Made by a program: the position numbers and the translations under genes | Notes under the pieces: model-generated | Told to the model about the DNA's origin: nothing | The model's input: the letters and a program-made list of their open reading frames with translations, nothing else | Databases searched by the model: none | Shown: piece by piece, positions 1 through 9,635 of the stretch | How positions within the stretch are numbered: the first letter of the stretch is position 1 | Layout: every line of letters starts with the position of its first letter | NCBI GenBank assembly: GCA_001599815.1 | Contig: BCIA01000002.1 | Span: 4,251,626-4,315,625, forward strand | Source of the DNA: Furcasterigmium furcatum | Lineage: Eukaryota; Ascomycota; Sordariomycetes; Glomerellales; Plectosphaerellaceae | Direction: 5' to 3' | Length of the DNA: 64,000 nucleotides

Positions 1-1206
1 TGGAGATGCTGCAAACCATGGCATTTTGTTGTTGACGAGGCTCGCAGTAGAAGGATGCAGTGCCCTTGACCTGGTTAAATGAACAATAACCTCCTCGACG
101 TCATCCAGACGACCTGTATCGATGGCAGCCACATGGTGGTGGGAGCACAGGGCAACGGACGGCGACCTGCAAACACTTCCCTTCCACTGGGATTGACCGA
201 GCCTCAAGCCTTTCGATGGCTGGTGGGATCGATCAATTCTTTCGGCAGTCCACTCATCTGCAACCCCTTTTCGCGCCGTGAGACGGGAGTCCCGCAACAG
301 CCGAAATTTGGGCATCCAGATCCTCCAAGCTGAGTGGTCGAAGTCGGTGCCCGGAGAGCTCGGGATGTGACAAAATACAGGGGGTGCCCGAGGGATTCAC
401 AGGGGCTCTCAGGGGCATTTGTGCAGACGGGAGACCGGCGGCCTCAAGGCCGGGCCAGAGCACCTCGCTGCGCCCAATTCTCGGGCGTGCCAAGCCCCCA
501 AGGCCCTGTCTGTCTTGCGACCCCACCGGCGCGGGCCTGTTCAATTTCCAGAGCCCCAGGCAGCGAGGTTTGGACCTCCTGCTGGCGGGCTCCTCCCCAC
601 TTCCGCGTCTCCCGGTCGTGGCTTCCCGGGGCTCACCTCCCAAGCGAAGAACAAACCTCTTCCGTTCGCGATCTCAATTTCTCTCTCCTTCTCCCCTCTC
701 CCTCACCCGCGTCCCTCGGCCCTCCGTCGTCACCTCTTCCTCCGATTGACCTGCCCTGCACGCTCTGTCAATCCCAGCTGGCATCGAGTGTGTCTTGTCT
801 ACCTGCACCTCACGTCGAAGAACCGGTGACGACAGCGACGACCCGAGACGACCGGCCAACTCCGAGGCGCCCGCCACAGCTGTTCCCAGGTGTTGAAGAT
901 CAGATCAGCCATCAGCACGCGGATCTCAATTGCCATCGACAAATTCAGCGGCAAAAGTCTTTCGTACCTGACGGGCTCCTGACAAGCGTCACCAATTCGT
1001 CACTCCTTTCTCCCCGCCCCTTTTACAGCCCATCCGACCGAAGCGAAGCCTCCGCAACACCAACGCGGATCCGCCGGCAGCTGCACGCACTGCCTTGTTG
1101 ATTAACCCGTTGGCTGCCACATCGCGGGCCCAGTCGGTGTTGTTTCCTCGGCCAACTCGGACGACATCAACCTCAGGGTGCTTGACCGCCTTGTTGGATG
1201 TATTGG
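1..1206 (+). other. 5' flank and leader region of LCB2
   Basis: No gene is supported here. The stretch around 640-860 is strongly pyrimidine-rich on the plus strand (runs of CTCTCC and CCCTC), which is usual for promoters and leaders of highly expressed fungal genes. Open frames on both strands have no family resemblance and poor codon use; they stay open because of high GC. It probably holds the promoter and first untranslated exon of the gene starting at 1596. Confidence 0.5.
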
Positions 1207-1471
1207 GTAAGTGGACTTGCATTTTCTCGGTGGCGTTCCTGCCCCTTTTTTGGCGGTGAGGTGACAGCGGTTGGGAAACGATCAAACCTTGGCGGTGCGA
1301 CCGAGGGCGCCAGCCTCGTTGGGGGGAATTGCCAACTCGACAACCTGACACAATCGATCTCGCTTTGCCAGCAACAGCGGCATCTGCTGGTCGTCGACGG
1401 GGCCAGCTTTTCAGCCATTTTTGTCGCTCCATCTATACACTCAACCACGGTGCTAACGTATCACTTCTCAG
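1207..1471 (+). other. predicted 5'-UTR intron of LCB2
   Basis: A consensus donor GTAAGT at 1207-1212, a branch-point GCTAAC at 1452-1457 and an acceptor TTCTCAG ending at 1471 define a 265-bp intron wholly upstream of the start codon at 1596. It is longer than the coding introns in this window (48-147 bp), which is common for leader introns of housekeeping genes in filamentous fungi. This is inference from splice signals. Confidence 0.55.
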
Positions 1472-1595
1472 GCGACGCTCGTGCTACGATAGACTTTGTG
1501 CCTCGAATCGGACCTACGACGCAGTAATACGCTTCCTTCTCTGCCCCTCTACCGCCTAATTATCGAGCCACGAGCTCTCAAGTCAACCGCTTGCA

Positions 1596-3563
1596 ATGCC
1601 CCGCAAGATCTCGCTCCCTTTCACTTCCTCCTCCAAAAACATGCCTCAATCCGACAAGGAAAGGCGGCCGTCGCGATCCGGCAACCGCCTCTCCAACCTC
1701 TTCTCCAGCTCGCCCAAGAACAAGGACCAGCCTGCGTCCGCGGCGGCCAACGGCATCACCCCCTCCACCATGGCGCTCCCCTCGATCTCGCTGTCCACCG
1801 CCCAGGGAGAGGCTGACAGCACGGAGTCGCCCACGACCCTCTTCTCCCCCCCCTCGGCGGCCGAAGCCGTCAAGACGAGGAAGGCCGACGCGCAGTTCGG
1901 CCCCCTGAACGATCCCAGCCATCTCTACGTCAGCATGCACCACGGCGAGCCCCTCGAACCGCCCATCATCGACGACCCCGCCTACTACTACCTCATCACC
2001 ACATACATCAGCTACCTCTTCCTCATCCTGCTCGGCCACATTCGCGATTTCTTCGGCAAGCGCTTCGGTGACAAGAAGCACTACCAGGGCCTGAAGGCGC
2101 ACAACGGCTACGCCCCTCTCACAGACGACTTTGATAACTTCTACACCCGAAGACTCAAGCTCCGTCTCGATGACTGCTTTGCCAGACCTACCACTGGCGT
2201 TCCCGGACGATACATCAACGTCATGGACCGCAAGTCTGAGGACTTCAACCGCACCTACCACTACACCGGAACCACCACCGAGACCCTCAACATGAGCTCG
2301 TACAACTACCTTGGATTCGCCCAGTCTGATGGCCCTTGCGCCGATGCCGTTGAGGAGTGCGTCAAGAAGTACGGTGTCAGCTTCTGCAGCCCCAGGCACG
2401 ATGTTGGCACCTCCGACCTGGCCATCGAGGTCGAGAAGGAGATTGCGGCGTTCGTCGGCAAGCCTGATGCCATGGTTTTCTCCATGGGCTTCGTCACCAA
2501 CGCCAGCTCGTTCCCTGCGCTCGTCTCCAAGGGCTGCCTGATCATTTCCGACGAGCTCAACCACGCCTCCATCCGTGTTGGCGCTCGCCAGTCCGGCGCC
2601 GTCATCTCCGCCTTCAAGCACAACGACATGCGTCATCTCGAGAAGAAGCTCCGCGACGCCATCTCGCAAGGCCAGCCCCGCACTCACCGCCCCTGGAAGA
2701 AGATCCTGGTTGTTGTCGAGGGTCTGTACTCCATGGAGGGAACCATGTGCGATCTGCCCGGCATCCTGGCTCTGAAGGACAAGTACAAGTTCTACCTGTT
2801 CGTTGATGAGGCCCACAGTATTGGTGCCCTTGGCCCCCGCGGCCGTGGCGTTTGCGACTACTACGGCATCGATCCTGCTCGCGTCGACATCCTCATGGGT
2901 ACCCTGACCAAGTCCTTCGGCGCCAATGGCGGCTACGTTGCCGCTGACAAGCAGATCATCGACAAGCTCCGCAGCACCAACTCGGCCACCTTCTACGGCG
3001 AATCTCCTACTCCCTGCGTCTTGATGCAGATCCTGTGCTCTCTCAAGCTGATCACTGGTGACATCTGCCCTGGCCAGGGCGACGAGCGTCTGCAGCGCAT
3101 TGCCTTCAACTCCCGCTACCTCCGCCTTGGACTTAAGCGTCTCGGCTTCATCGTCTACGGCCACGACGACTCGCCCATCATCCCCATCGTCCTTTACCAC
3201 CCTGGCAAGATGCCTGCTTTCAGCCACGAAATGCTCAAGCGCAAGATCGCAGTCGTCATCGTCGGATACCCTGCCACGCCACTCATCTCCTCTCGCGCCC
3301 GCTTCTGTGTGTCCTCCGCCCACAACAAGGATGACATGGACCGCGTCCTCCGCGCCTGCGAGGAGGTTGGCGACCTGCTCCAGCTCCGCTTCGCGACCGG
3401 CATCGCCGGTGGCGCCGAGCCGCTCCCCGAGGGCGTCACCCCCGAGACCGAGGCGGAGTGGCGCAAGGCCAACGGCCTCGAAGGCGTCGTCAAGCCCCCG
3501 AACTGGAACATCGAGGACATCATCACGCAGGGTGTCAAGGATGCCAAGATGAAGCTGCGGTAG
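1596..3563 (+). CDS. LCB2: serine palmitoyltransferase subunit 2 (LCB2)
   Basis: An intronless frame of 655 residues. It is the PLP-binding catalytic subunit of serine palmitoyltransferase, which condenses L-serine with palmitoyl-CoA to 3-ketodihydrosphingosine in the ER, the committed step of sphingolipid synthesis. Seen: a Ser/Pro-rich cytosolic N-terminus (about 1-120), one hydrophobic membrane segment at about 130-150 (YYYLITTYISYLFLILLGHI), then an alpha-oxoamine synthase/class II aminotransferase fold. Asp404 and His407 lie in the conserved DEAHSIG motif, and the Schiff-base lysine is Lys439 in GTLTKSFGANGGY. The family normally works as an LCB1/LCB2 heterodimer; LCB1 is not in the window. 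The start at 1596 is the first in-frame ATG; Met16 (NMPQSDK) is an alternative. The length fits filamentous-fungal LCB2. A leader intron (1207-1471) precedes it. Confidence 0.97.
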   Translation: MPRKISLPFTSSSKNMPQSDKERRPSRSGNRLSNLFSSSPKNKDQPASAAANGITPSTMALPSISLSTAQGEADSTESPTTLFSPPSAAEAVKTRKADAQFGPLNDPSHLYVSMHHGEPLEPPIIDDPAYYYLITTYISYLFLILLGHIRDFFGKRFGDKKHYQGLKAHNGYAPLTDDFDNFYTRRLKLRLDDCFARPTTGVPGRYINVMDRKSEDFNRTYHYTGTTTETLNMSSYNYLGFAQSDGPCADAVEECVKKYGVSFCSPRHDVGTSDLAIEVEKEIAAFVGKPDAMVFSMGFVTNASSFPALVSKGCLIISDELNHASIRVGARQSGAVISAFKHNDMRHLEKKLRDAISQGQPRTHRPWKKILVVVEGLYSMEGTMCDLPGILALKDKYKFYLFVDEAHSIGALGPRGRGVCDYYGIDPARVDILMGTLTKSFGANGGYVAADKQIIDKLRSTNSATFYGESPTPCVLMQILCSLKLITGDICPGQGDERLQRIAFNSRYLRLGLKRLGFIVYGHDDSPIIPIVLYHPGKMPAFSHEMLKRKIAVVIVGYPATPLISSRARFCVSSAHNKDDMDRVLRACEEVGDLLQLRFATGIAGGAEPLPEGVTPETEAEWRKANGLEGVVKPPNWNIEDIITQGVKDAKMKLR

Positions 3564-4230
3564 AGCGATTTGCGAGCAACGCGTTTTGGGTTTCAACGGG
3601 AAAGCGGACCACGGCGTTTCGAGGCACTTTTCAAACACGGCACTCAAGTTTTCGAGTCGGAATGTTTTCATGGAACGGCGCATCATGGGGGGGACCAGAT
3701 CCATAATGGGAGGGGGGGTTAATCCGACTCCGGCCCGTAGGGGATCGCGGACGGAGCCAACACAGTCGCTTGTACTATACCGCCATCTCTACGAGAGACG
3801 GTCTTCGATTCTTCTCGGCGGCAACGCCTGTTCTTTGTCTGAAGCGCCTGCATGGCATTTTGTCGGAGTTGGGAGGCGTCACTCGCTATCGACGACCACG
3901 GGGGGCTGTTGGCCGGCCTTGTCTGGGTGCGCGGCACCAAGGGGCTGGTGTGTTTATATAGAACCTAGAAGCAATACATGTGAATGTGGTCAAATTTTGT
4001 TCAAGGTACTCGATTGAGCCCGTCCTGCAGCCCGGTAAACCTCACACGCTCCGTCAGTGTAGAACACTCGAAGCCATTCAAACCGGAGAACTCGTCACGT
4101 CATGATATATTCCAGAGAAATGCTTTAAACTGCTGCACAGATCCCGACAAGCCATTTTGATACAACGCCATTCCGATCCAAAGGTATCTTTCAGCCGCTC
4201 CATTTTCGCTCCTTAATACAGCACGCCAGG
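3564..4230. other. convergent 3' intergenic region
   Basis: The 667 bp between the stop codons of LCB2 (plus) and the aldehyde dehydrogenase (minus). It should hold both 3'-UTRs and polyadenylation sites. A TATATAGAA stretch lies near 3955. No gene is supported. Confidence 0.6.
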
Positions 4231-5727
4231 TTACAACTTGGTAAAGACCGTGGCCACGCTGCCGCTCATGTCGACGAGGGTGCTCTTGTTGCGGACCCAC
4301 GCCTCGATTCCCTTGTGGCCGTTCTCGACGCCGACGCCGCTCTGCTTCCAGCCGCCGACGGCCATCTCGGCGGGGGACTCGCCCCAGGTGTTGATCCATG
4401 TGATGCCTGCCTCGAGGCGGGCGATGACGGAGTGGCAGGTGTTGATGTCCGAGCCGACGACGCCGGCGGCCAGGCCCATCTCCGTCGCGTTGGCGCGGCG
4501 GACGGCCTCGTCGACGGTGTCGTAGTAGAGGATGCACATGACGGGGCCGAAGATCTCGTCGGTGGAGACGGCCATGTCGTCGCGGCAGTCGGTGAAGACC
4601 GTTGGGCGGATCCAGAAGCCGTCGCGGACGGAGGCGGGGAGGTTGTCTGGGACGCCGGGCCCGCCGTGGAGGAGGGTGGCCTTGTCAGACTCGATGCCGC
4701 GGCGGATGTAGTCGGCGACCTTGTCGCGGTGGGTGGCGGAGGAGAGAGGACCGAAGTTGGTGTTGGGGTCGAAGAGGTCGCCGGCGCGGATGTACGCCAT
4801 CTTCTGGGTCAGGATGCGCTCAAAGTCCTTCTTGAGCGCGCGGGGGACGAAGACGCGGGTGCCGTTGGTGCAGACCTGGCCGGTGGAGAAGAAGTTGGCG
4901 AGCATGGCGACGTCGACGGCCTTGTCGGCGTCGGCATCGGGCAGGACGACGAGCGGACTCTTGCCGCCGAGCTCCATGGTGACGTACTTCATGGCGCCGC
5001 TGGCAGAGCCGGCGACCTTCTTGCCCGTGCTGACCTGGCCGGTGAAGCTGACCTTTGCGATGGCCGGGTGAGCAGTGAGGGCCGCGCCGACGTCACCAGC
5101 GCCGTACACGACGTTGAAGACGCCGTCCGGCACGCCTGCCTCCCGGTAGATGGAGGCGAGGGTCTCGGCATGAAGCGGGGTATACTCGGAAGGCTTGTAA
5201 ACGAGGGTATTACCGGCGGCCAGAGCGGGAGCTGACTTCCAGAGCGCGATCTGGATAGGATAGTTCCAGGCGCCAATGGCAGCACAGACGCCGAGAGGCT
5301 CCTTTGCTGTGTAGACCATGGCCGAGGGCCTCAGGCGGAAAGCCTCGCCATTGAGACCACCCGCAGCGATGTGGTTGGCGTAGTATTCGAGCACGTCGGC
5401 ACCGGTGACAACATCGACGGTGGAGGTCTCGGAGAAGGGCTTGCCGGTGTCGAGGGTCTCGACGCGGGCGATGTCATCGTTGCGCTCCCGGAGCAGCGCG
5501 ACGGCGCGAAGCAGAATGCGGGCACGCTCGACGGGCGGTGTTGCGGACCATGAAGGGAACGCGGACTGTGCAGACTTGATCGCGGCGGCAACCTGGGATT
5601 TCGAGGAGGAGTGGACGTTGGCGACAGGCTTTCCCGTTGAAGGGTCGATGGATGGGATGGAGCCTGGGGAGTCTGTGGAGGGCTGCGGCTTGCCGCCGTA
5701 GAAGGTATGTCGGTCTGTCTGGGCCAT
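4231..5727 (-). CDS. betaine-aldehyde dehydrogenase (ALDH superfamily)
   Basis: 498 residues from Met at 5727, no introns. It oxidises betaine aldehyde to glycine betaine with NAD(P)+. Seen: the Rossmann-type motif SFTGQVSTGKKVAG, the general base Glu252 in VTMELGGKSP and the nucleophile Cys286 in FSTGQVCTNGTRV. With this start the two catalytic residues take the same numbers as in characterised bacterial BADHs (E252, C286), which supports both the start and the family. The frame stays open upstream to an ATG at 5958, giving a possible 77-residue extension rich in Thr/Ser/Ala; I treat it as leader, but an organelle-targeted longer form cannot be excluded. It ends in TKL, a weak type 1 peroxisomal signal. 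It is divergent from the choline oxidase at 7899, so it very likely performs the second step of choline oxidation. Other ALDH substrates remain possible. Confidence 0.9.
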   Translation of the reverse strand: MAQTDRHTFYGGKPQPSTDSPGSIPSIDPSTGKPVANVHSSSKSQVAAAIKSAQSAFPSWSATPPVERARILLRAVALLRERNDDIARVETLDTGKPFSETSTVDVVTGADVLEYYANHIAAGGLNGEAFRLRPSAMVYTAKEPLGVCAAIGAWNYPIQIALWKSAPALAAGNTLVYKPSEYTPLHAETLASIYREAGVPDGVFNVVYGAGDVGAALTAHPAIAKVSFTGQVSTGKKVAGSASGAMKYVTMELGGKSPLVVLPDADADKAVDVAMLANFFSTGQVCTNGTRVFVPRALKKDFERILTQKMAYIRAGDLFDPNTNFGPLSSATHRDKVADYIRRGIESDKATLLHGGPGVPDNLPASVRDGFWIRPTVFTDCRDDMAVSTDEIFGPVMCILYYDTVDEAVRRANATEMGLAAGVVGSDINTCHSVIARLEAGITWINTWGESPAEMAVGGWKQSGVGVENGHKGIEAWVRNKSTLVDMSGSVATVFTKL

Positions 5728-7898
5728 GGCTGATACTGTCGTTGAGACGGACGTTATGGCGGTGCTGGCTAGGTTCGTTGCCTTGCGTATGTGTTCAAGA
5801 GAGAAGAGGGCGACAGGGAGCTCAGCTGGCAGAGGAATATCAGTCGGTTCTCTGTTGGGAGCTGCAGGGCGTCGGTCAAGTCTCGGAATGTTCGAGATGC
5901 AGGGAATTGGTCCGGCTGAAGATAAGATGTCTGTTGGAGATTTAGTCCTGGCACCCAAGGACTGGAACGCTCGTCTTCCTAGCCCGAATCGATCCGCGAA
6001 TGGTCTGGCTGCGGCTGTGGTCGTGATGGTCGAGCTTGGGCGGTCGTCCCAAAAGTGCTGGCGCAGACATGAATCGCGGCCAGGCCGGGGCGATTACCTA
6101 AAGCCGCCACAGTTAGGGGGCAGTCCCCTGTAAGATTCGCAGTAACACGGCACCAGCGCGGCGGGGGCGTATCGGCGATAGCATGGCATTGAGCAGGTTA
6201 TCCCCAAAGCGGACGCTGGGCAGCACGCCTTGCAGCTGTGCCCCCCATGACGTACTACGCCCCGAATGCCAGCCTGGCCATGCCGCTCGATAAGAGGAGC
6301 AAACGGGTGGCATTCGGCGAAAAGCGCAGCAAGAATCGTATGTTGTTTTCCGGCCTTTCATCTGCGCTTCCCATCCCGAGCTTCTTGGCCACAGGCAGGG
6401 ACAATCAGGGGTAAGAAATGCAGTCGTCCCTGCCGGTCGTTGCATATCAGGTGGGGTTCGGTGCAGTGAAAGCGTCCCGACAGGTGGGGGCATGACGTCG
6501 GGCGTGCTGCAGGAACTGAGGTGACAGCAGAGAGACAGACTTTCCTTCAGCCGTCTGTCGGCATCCAATGCTCTTTCCAGCTCTTGTCTGGAGCTGACCC
6601 GACCACCTGACCGGCGCAGATGTGTAGTGCGCCGCTCCTCCCTCGAGAACTGATTGACACAGCTGCACGGTGTGGTTGGCCGCTGCTTCCATAGGTTCTT
6701 CCACCCTCCAGCAGCTCGATGCTCGGAGTTGCCGGCATCCAAGGTGAAAACGGTGCAACCAAACTCTTCCCTCCACATCGCCGGCTCGCTGGCGGGGTCG
6801 ATCTCTGTGGATGTACCAGCGGACTCGACCAGTCAGGTTCACTTTTCGTTCCTGCTCAGACCCAGCCATATGGATGTTTCTGCAGTCTTTTCTCCCGCTT
6901 CAGGGTCTTCCGTCAAGCATTTTTCACCTGAGATCCTCGACCCTGCCCGAAACTGGGCCCATCTAGCGCATCGAAGACGACCGATGGCAGCACCCATCTC
7001 GCGCTTATACCAAGCTCGGATCGAGAAGGTCGCGTGCAGTCCACCACAAACCCGAGCCACCCTTGCTTGCTGTTGGTGAACGAGAGCAAGGAATAGAATG
7101 TAGCGGCTAAGGCGGCGGCGGCGTCATGACCTCCGGCACACGAGTCAAGCTCAACCTGGACACCACCAGGAGCTGCCCCTCACCAAGAGGATGCAGAGAC
7201 GCCCGTTTTCACCGCCTCGCCGTGCAAGTTGCGTCCTTACAGTCCCATACCCACGGCCTTGCGACGCTGGTCTGATGCTAGCTGTGGAACCGTCGATGCA
7301 TCCGAGTCCCCGGCTCTGTCTTCGATAGCAGCTCTGGCGAATCCCGCCGCCCCATTTTCCAACCGAGATCCTGTCAGGGCGGAGGACCTTCCTGGCATCT
7401 CGGCGCCCTGTGGTTCTCCGCCATGTATGTACGAGTAGAACAGTACAGTACATCCTTACATGCTTGCTCCCGCGCTCGGCGCCCACTCGGGATCCTCTTT
7501 CGACCCTGGCCGGCTTCGACCGGACTTGGCTTGGGGCGCAAGCTGATTCGGTCATACAGCACGGCTTTTTCTGCTCAAGCTCTCCCAAGCTGTCAGCTCC
7601 GTACCGTCCCTCACCTTTGAATAAAAGCCCGAGTAGCGCCCACCAGCTGGGTATGTCTCTTTGTGACTACAGTCATCGTCTATCCGCCGTTTCTCCATAC
7701 AGCCTCTCGAGCTCATTCGCAGCTAAGAGTCTTGGTCCTTGTCTGCCCATCGGTCCTGGTGATCATCTCCTCCACTACAGCTCTCGCTCGTCGTCCTAGC
7801 TTCGACGACAAGGTGGCCGACCGGCAATTGGACATCTCAGATCGCTCAATTGCTCTTTATCGCTTTCCCGGAGCTTCCAAGCTCAATACACTGTCAAG
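5728..7898. promoter_or_regulatory. divergent intergenic region shared by BADH and choline oxidase
   Basis: About 2.2 kb between two divergent starts that encode consecutive enzymes. The 231 bp next to BADH are an in-frame upstream extension of it. The rest carries only short frames without family resemblance. Because both genes serve one pathway, this is the obvious place for shared control (for example by choline, nitrogen or carbon supply), but I identify no specific operator with confidence. Confidence 0.55.
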
Positions 7899-9635
7899 AT
7901 GACTACTAACCAGCTTCCTGCTTCCGATGTCGCCAAGTACGACTACATCGTAGTCGGTGGTGGCACTGCTGGCTGTGTTATCGCCAGCAGGCTGGCCGAG
8001 TACCTCCCCCGCAAGAACATCCTCCTGATCGAGGCCGGTCCCAGCGACTACATGGACGACCGTGTCCTGGACCTCAAGAAGTGGCTTGCGCTCCTCGGCG
8101 GCGAGCTCGACTACGACTATGGCACCACCGAGCAGCCCATGGGTAAGTCAACTTCCGCGCCCAACAGCTTTCAGCGTACGGGGCGATCTCGCTGACCCCT
8201 TGACATAGGCAACTCGCACATCCGCCACTCCCGCGCAAAGGTGCTGGGAGGCTGCTCCTCTCACAACACCCTCATCTCCTTCCGCCCCTTCGAGCACGAT
8301 CTCGACATCTGGCAATCCCTGGGTGCCAAGGGCTGGACATTCCCTCTCTTTATGCGCGTCCTCGATCGTCTGCGCAACACCGTCCAGCCGGTGCACGACC
8401 GTCACCGCAACCAGCTCTGCAAGGACTGGATCAAGTCCTGCTCCGATGCCATGAACATCCCCATCATCAACGACTTTAACCGCGACATCAAGGACGACGG
8501 CGCACTCACCCAGGGTGTCGGCTTCTTCAACGTCTCATACAACCCCGACGATGGCCGTCGCTCCTCCGCCTCCGTCGCCTACATTCACCCCATCCTTCGT
8601 GGCGATGAGAAGCGCCCCAACCTCACCATTCTCACCAACGCCTGGGTCTCCCGCATCAACATCTCCGGCGACTCCGTCACTGGCGTCGACGTCACCCTTC
8701 AGGACGGCGCCAAGCACTCTCTGACCTCCAAGGCCGAGACCATTCTGTGCGCCGGCGCTGTTGACACCCCTCGCCTCATGCTTCACTCTGGCCTTGGCCC
8801 CGCGGCTCAGCTGCAGTCCCTCGGCATCCCCGTCGTTCGGGATATCCCCGGTGTTGGCGAGAACCTGCAGGACCACCCCGAGTCCATCATCATGTGGGAG
8901 CTTAACAAGCAAGTCCCCGCCAACCAGACAACCATGGACTCTGACGCTGGTATCTTCCTTCGTCGGGAGACCCCGGGTGCCGGATCTGCGGTGTCCGCCG
9001 CCAACCCAATGGGCATCAATGAGGGCAAGATTGCGGATGTCATGATGCACTGTTACCAGATTCCCTTCACTCTCAACACCGGCCGCCTCGGTTATGACGA
9101 GATCAAGGATGGTTATGCCTTCTGCATGACCCCCAACATTCCCCGCCCTCGCTCCCGCGGTCGTGTCTATCTCACCTCGGCCGACCCCTCCGTCAAGCCT
9201 GCCCTCGACTTCCGCTACTTCACGGACCCCGAGGGCTACGACGCAGCCACTCTGGTGTACGGCATGAAGGCCGCACGCAAGATCGCTCAGCAGGCCCCCT
9301 TCAAGGACTGGATCAAGCGCGAGGTTGCCCCTGGCCCTGCTGTCCAGTCGGACGAGGACCTGTCCCTCTACGCTCGCCGTGCTGCTCACACCGTCTACCA
9401 CCCCTGCGGCACCACTAGGATGGGTGACGTCTCCAAGGACGGCATGGCCGTCGTTGACGAGCGCCTGCGGCTTCGTGGCCTGCGCGGCGTCCGCATCGCC
9501 GATGCCGGTGTTTTCCCCACCATTCCCTCTATCAACCCCATGCTGACCGTCCTCGGCATCGGCGAGCGCTGCGCCGAGATGATCATTGAGGAGGCCGAGG
9601 CTCTTGAGGCTCAGAAGGCCCAGGCCAGGCTGTAA
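7899..9635 (+). CDS. choline oxidase (GMC oxidoreductase)
   Basis: Exons 7899..8142 and 8209..9635, a 66-bp intron (GTAAGT, branch GCTGAC, acceptor TAG), 556 residues. Flavoenzyme oxidising choline via betaine aldehyde toward glycine betaine with O2, releasing H2O2. Seen: the N-terminal FAD dinucleotide fold DYIVVGGGTAGCVIASRLAE; AKVLGGCSSHNT, whose His100 matches the histidine that binds FAD covalently in bacterial choline oxidase; the GMC signature GVGENLQDHP; the C-terminal catalytic pair His479 (TVYHPCGTTRMG) and Asn524 (SINPMLTVLGIGER). These motifs resemble choline oxidase more than glucose oxidase or alcohol oxidases. The protein ends in ARL, a canonical type 1 peroxisomal signal, as expected for an H2O2 producer. 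The partner dehydrogenase lies divergently at 4231-5727. I did not confirm the trimethylammonium-binding glutamate, so substrate choice rests on motif and context. Confidence 0.92.

Noticed and set aside
334..1101. 255-codon plus-strand frame upstream of LCB2
   Set aside because: Lies in the pyrimidine-rich promoter/leader, no domain, Pro/Ser/Arg bias as expected from C-rich DNA.
1578..3704. 708-codon minus-strand open frame antisense to LCB2
   Set aside because: Exact antisense of a certain gene; Val/Gly/Asp-rich composition is the mirror of C/G-ending codons, with no domain.
4315..5235. 306-codon plus-strand frame over BADH
   Set aside because: Shadow of the dehydrogenase; Gly/Asp/Val-rich with no family resemblance.
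8535..9401. 288-codon minus-strand frame over choline oxidase
   Set aside because: Antisense shadow of a certain gene.
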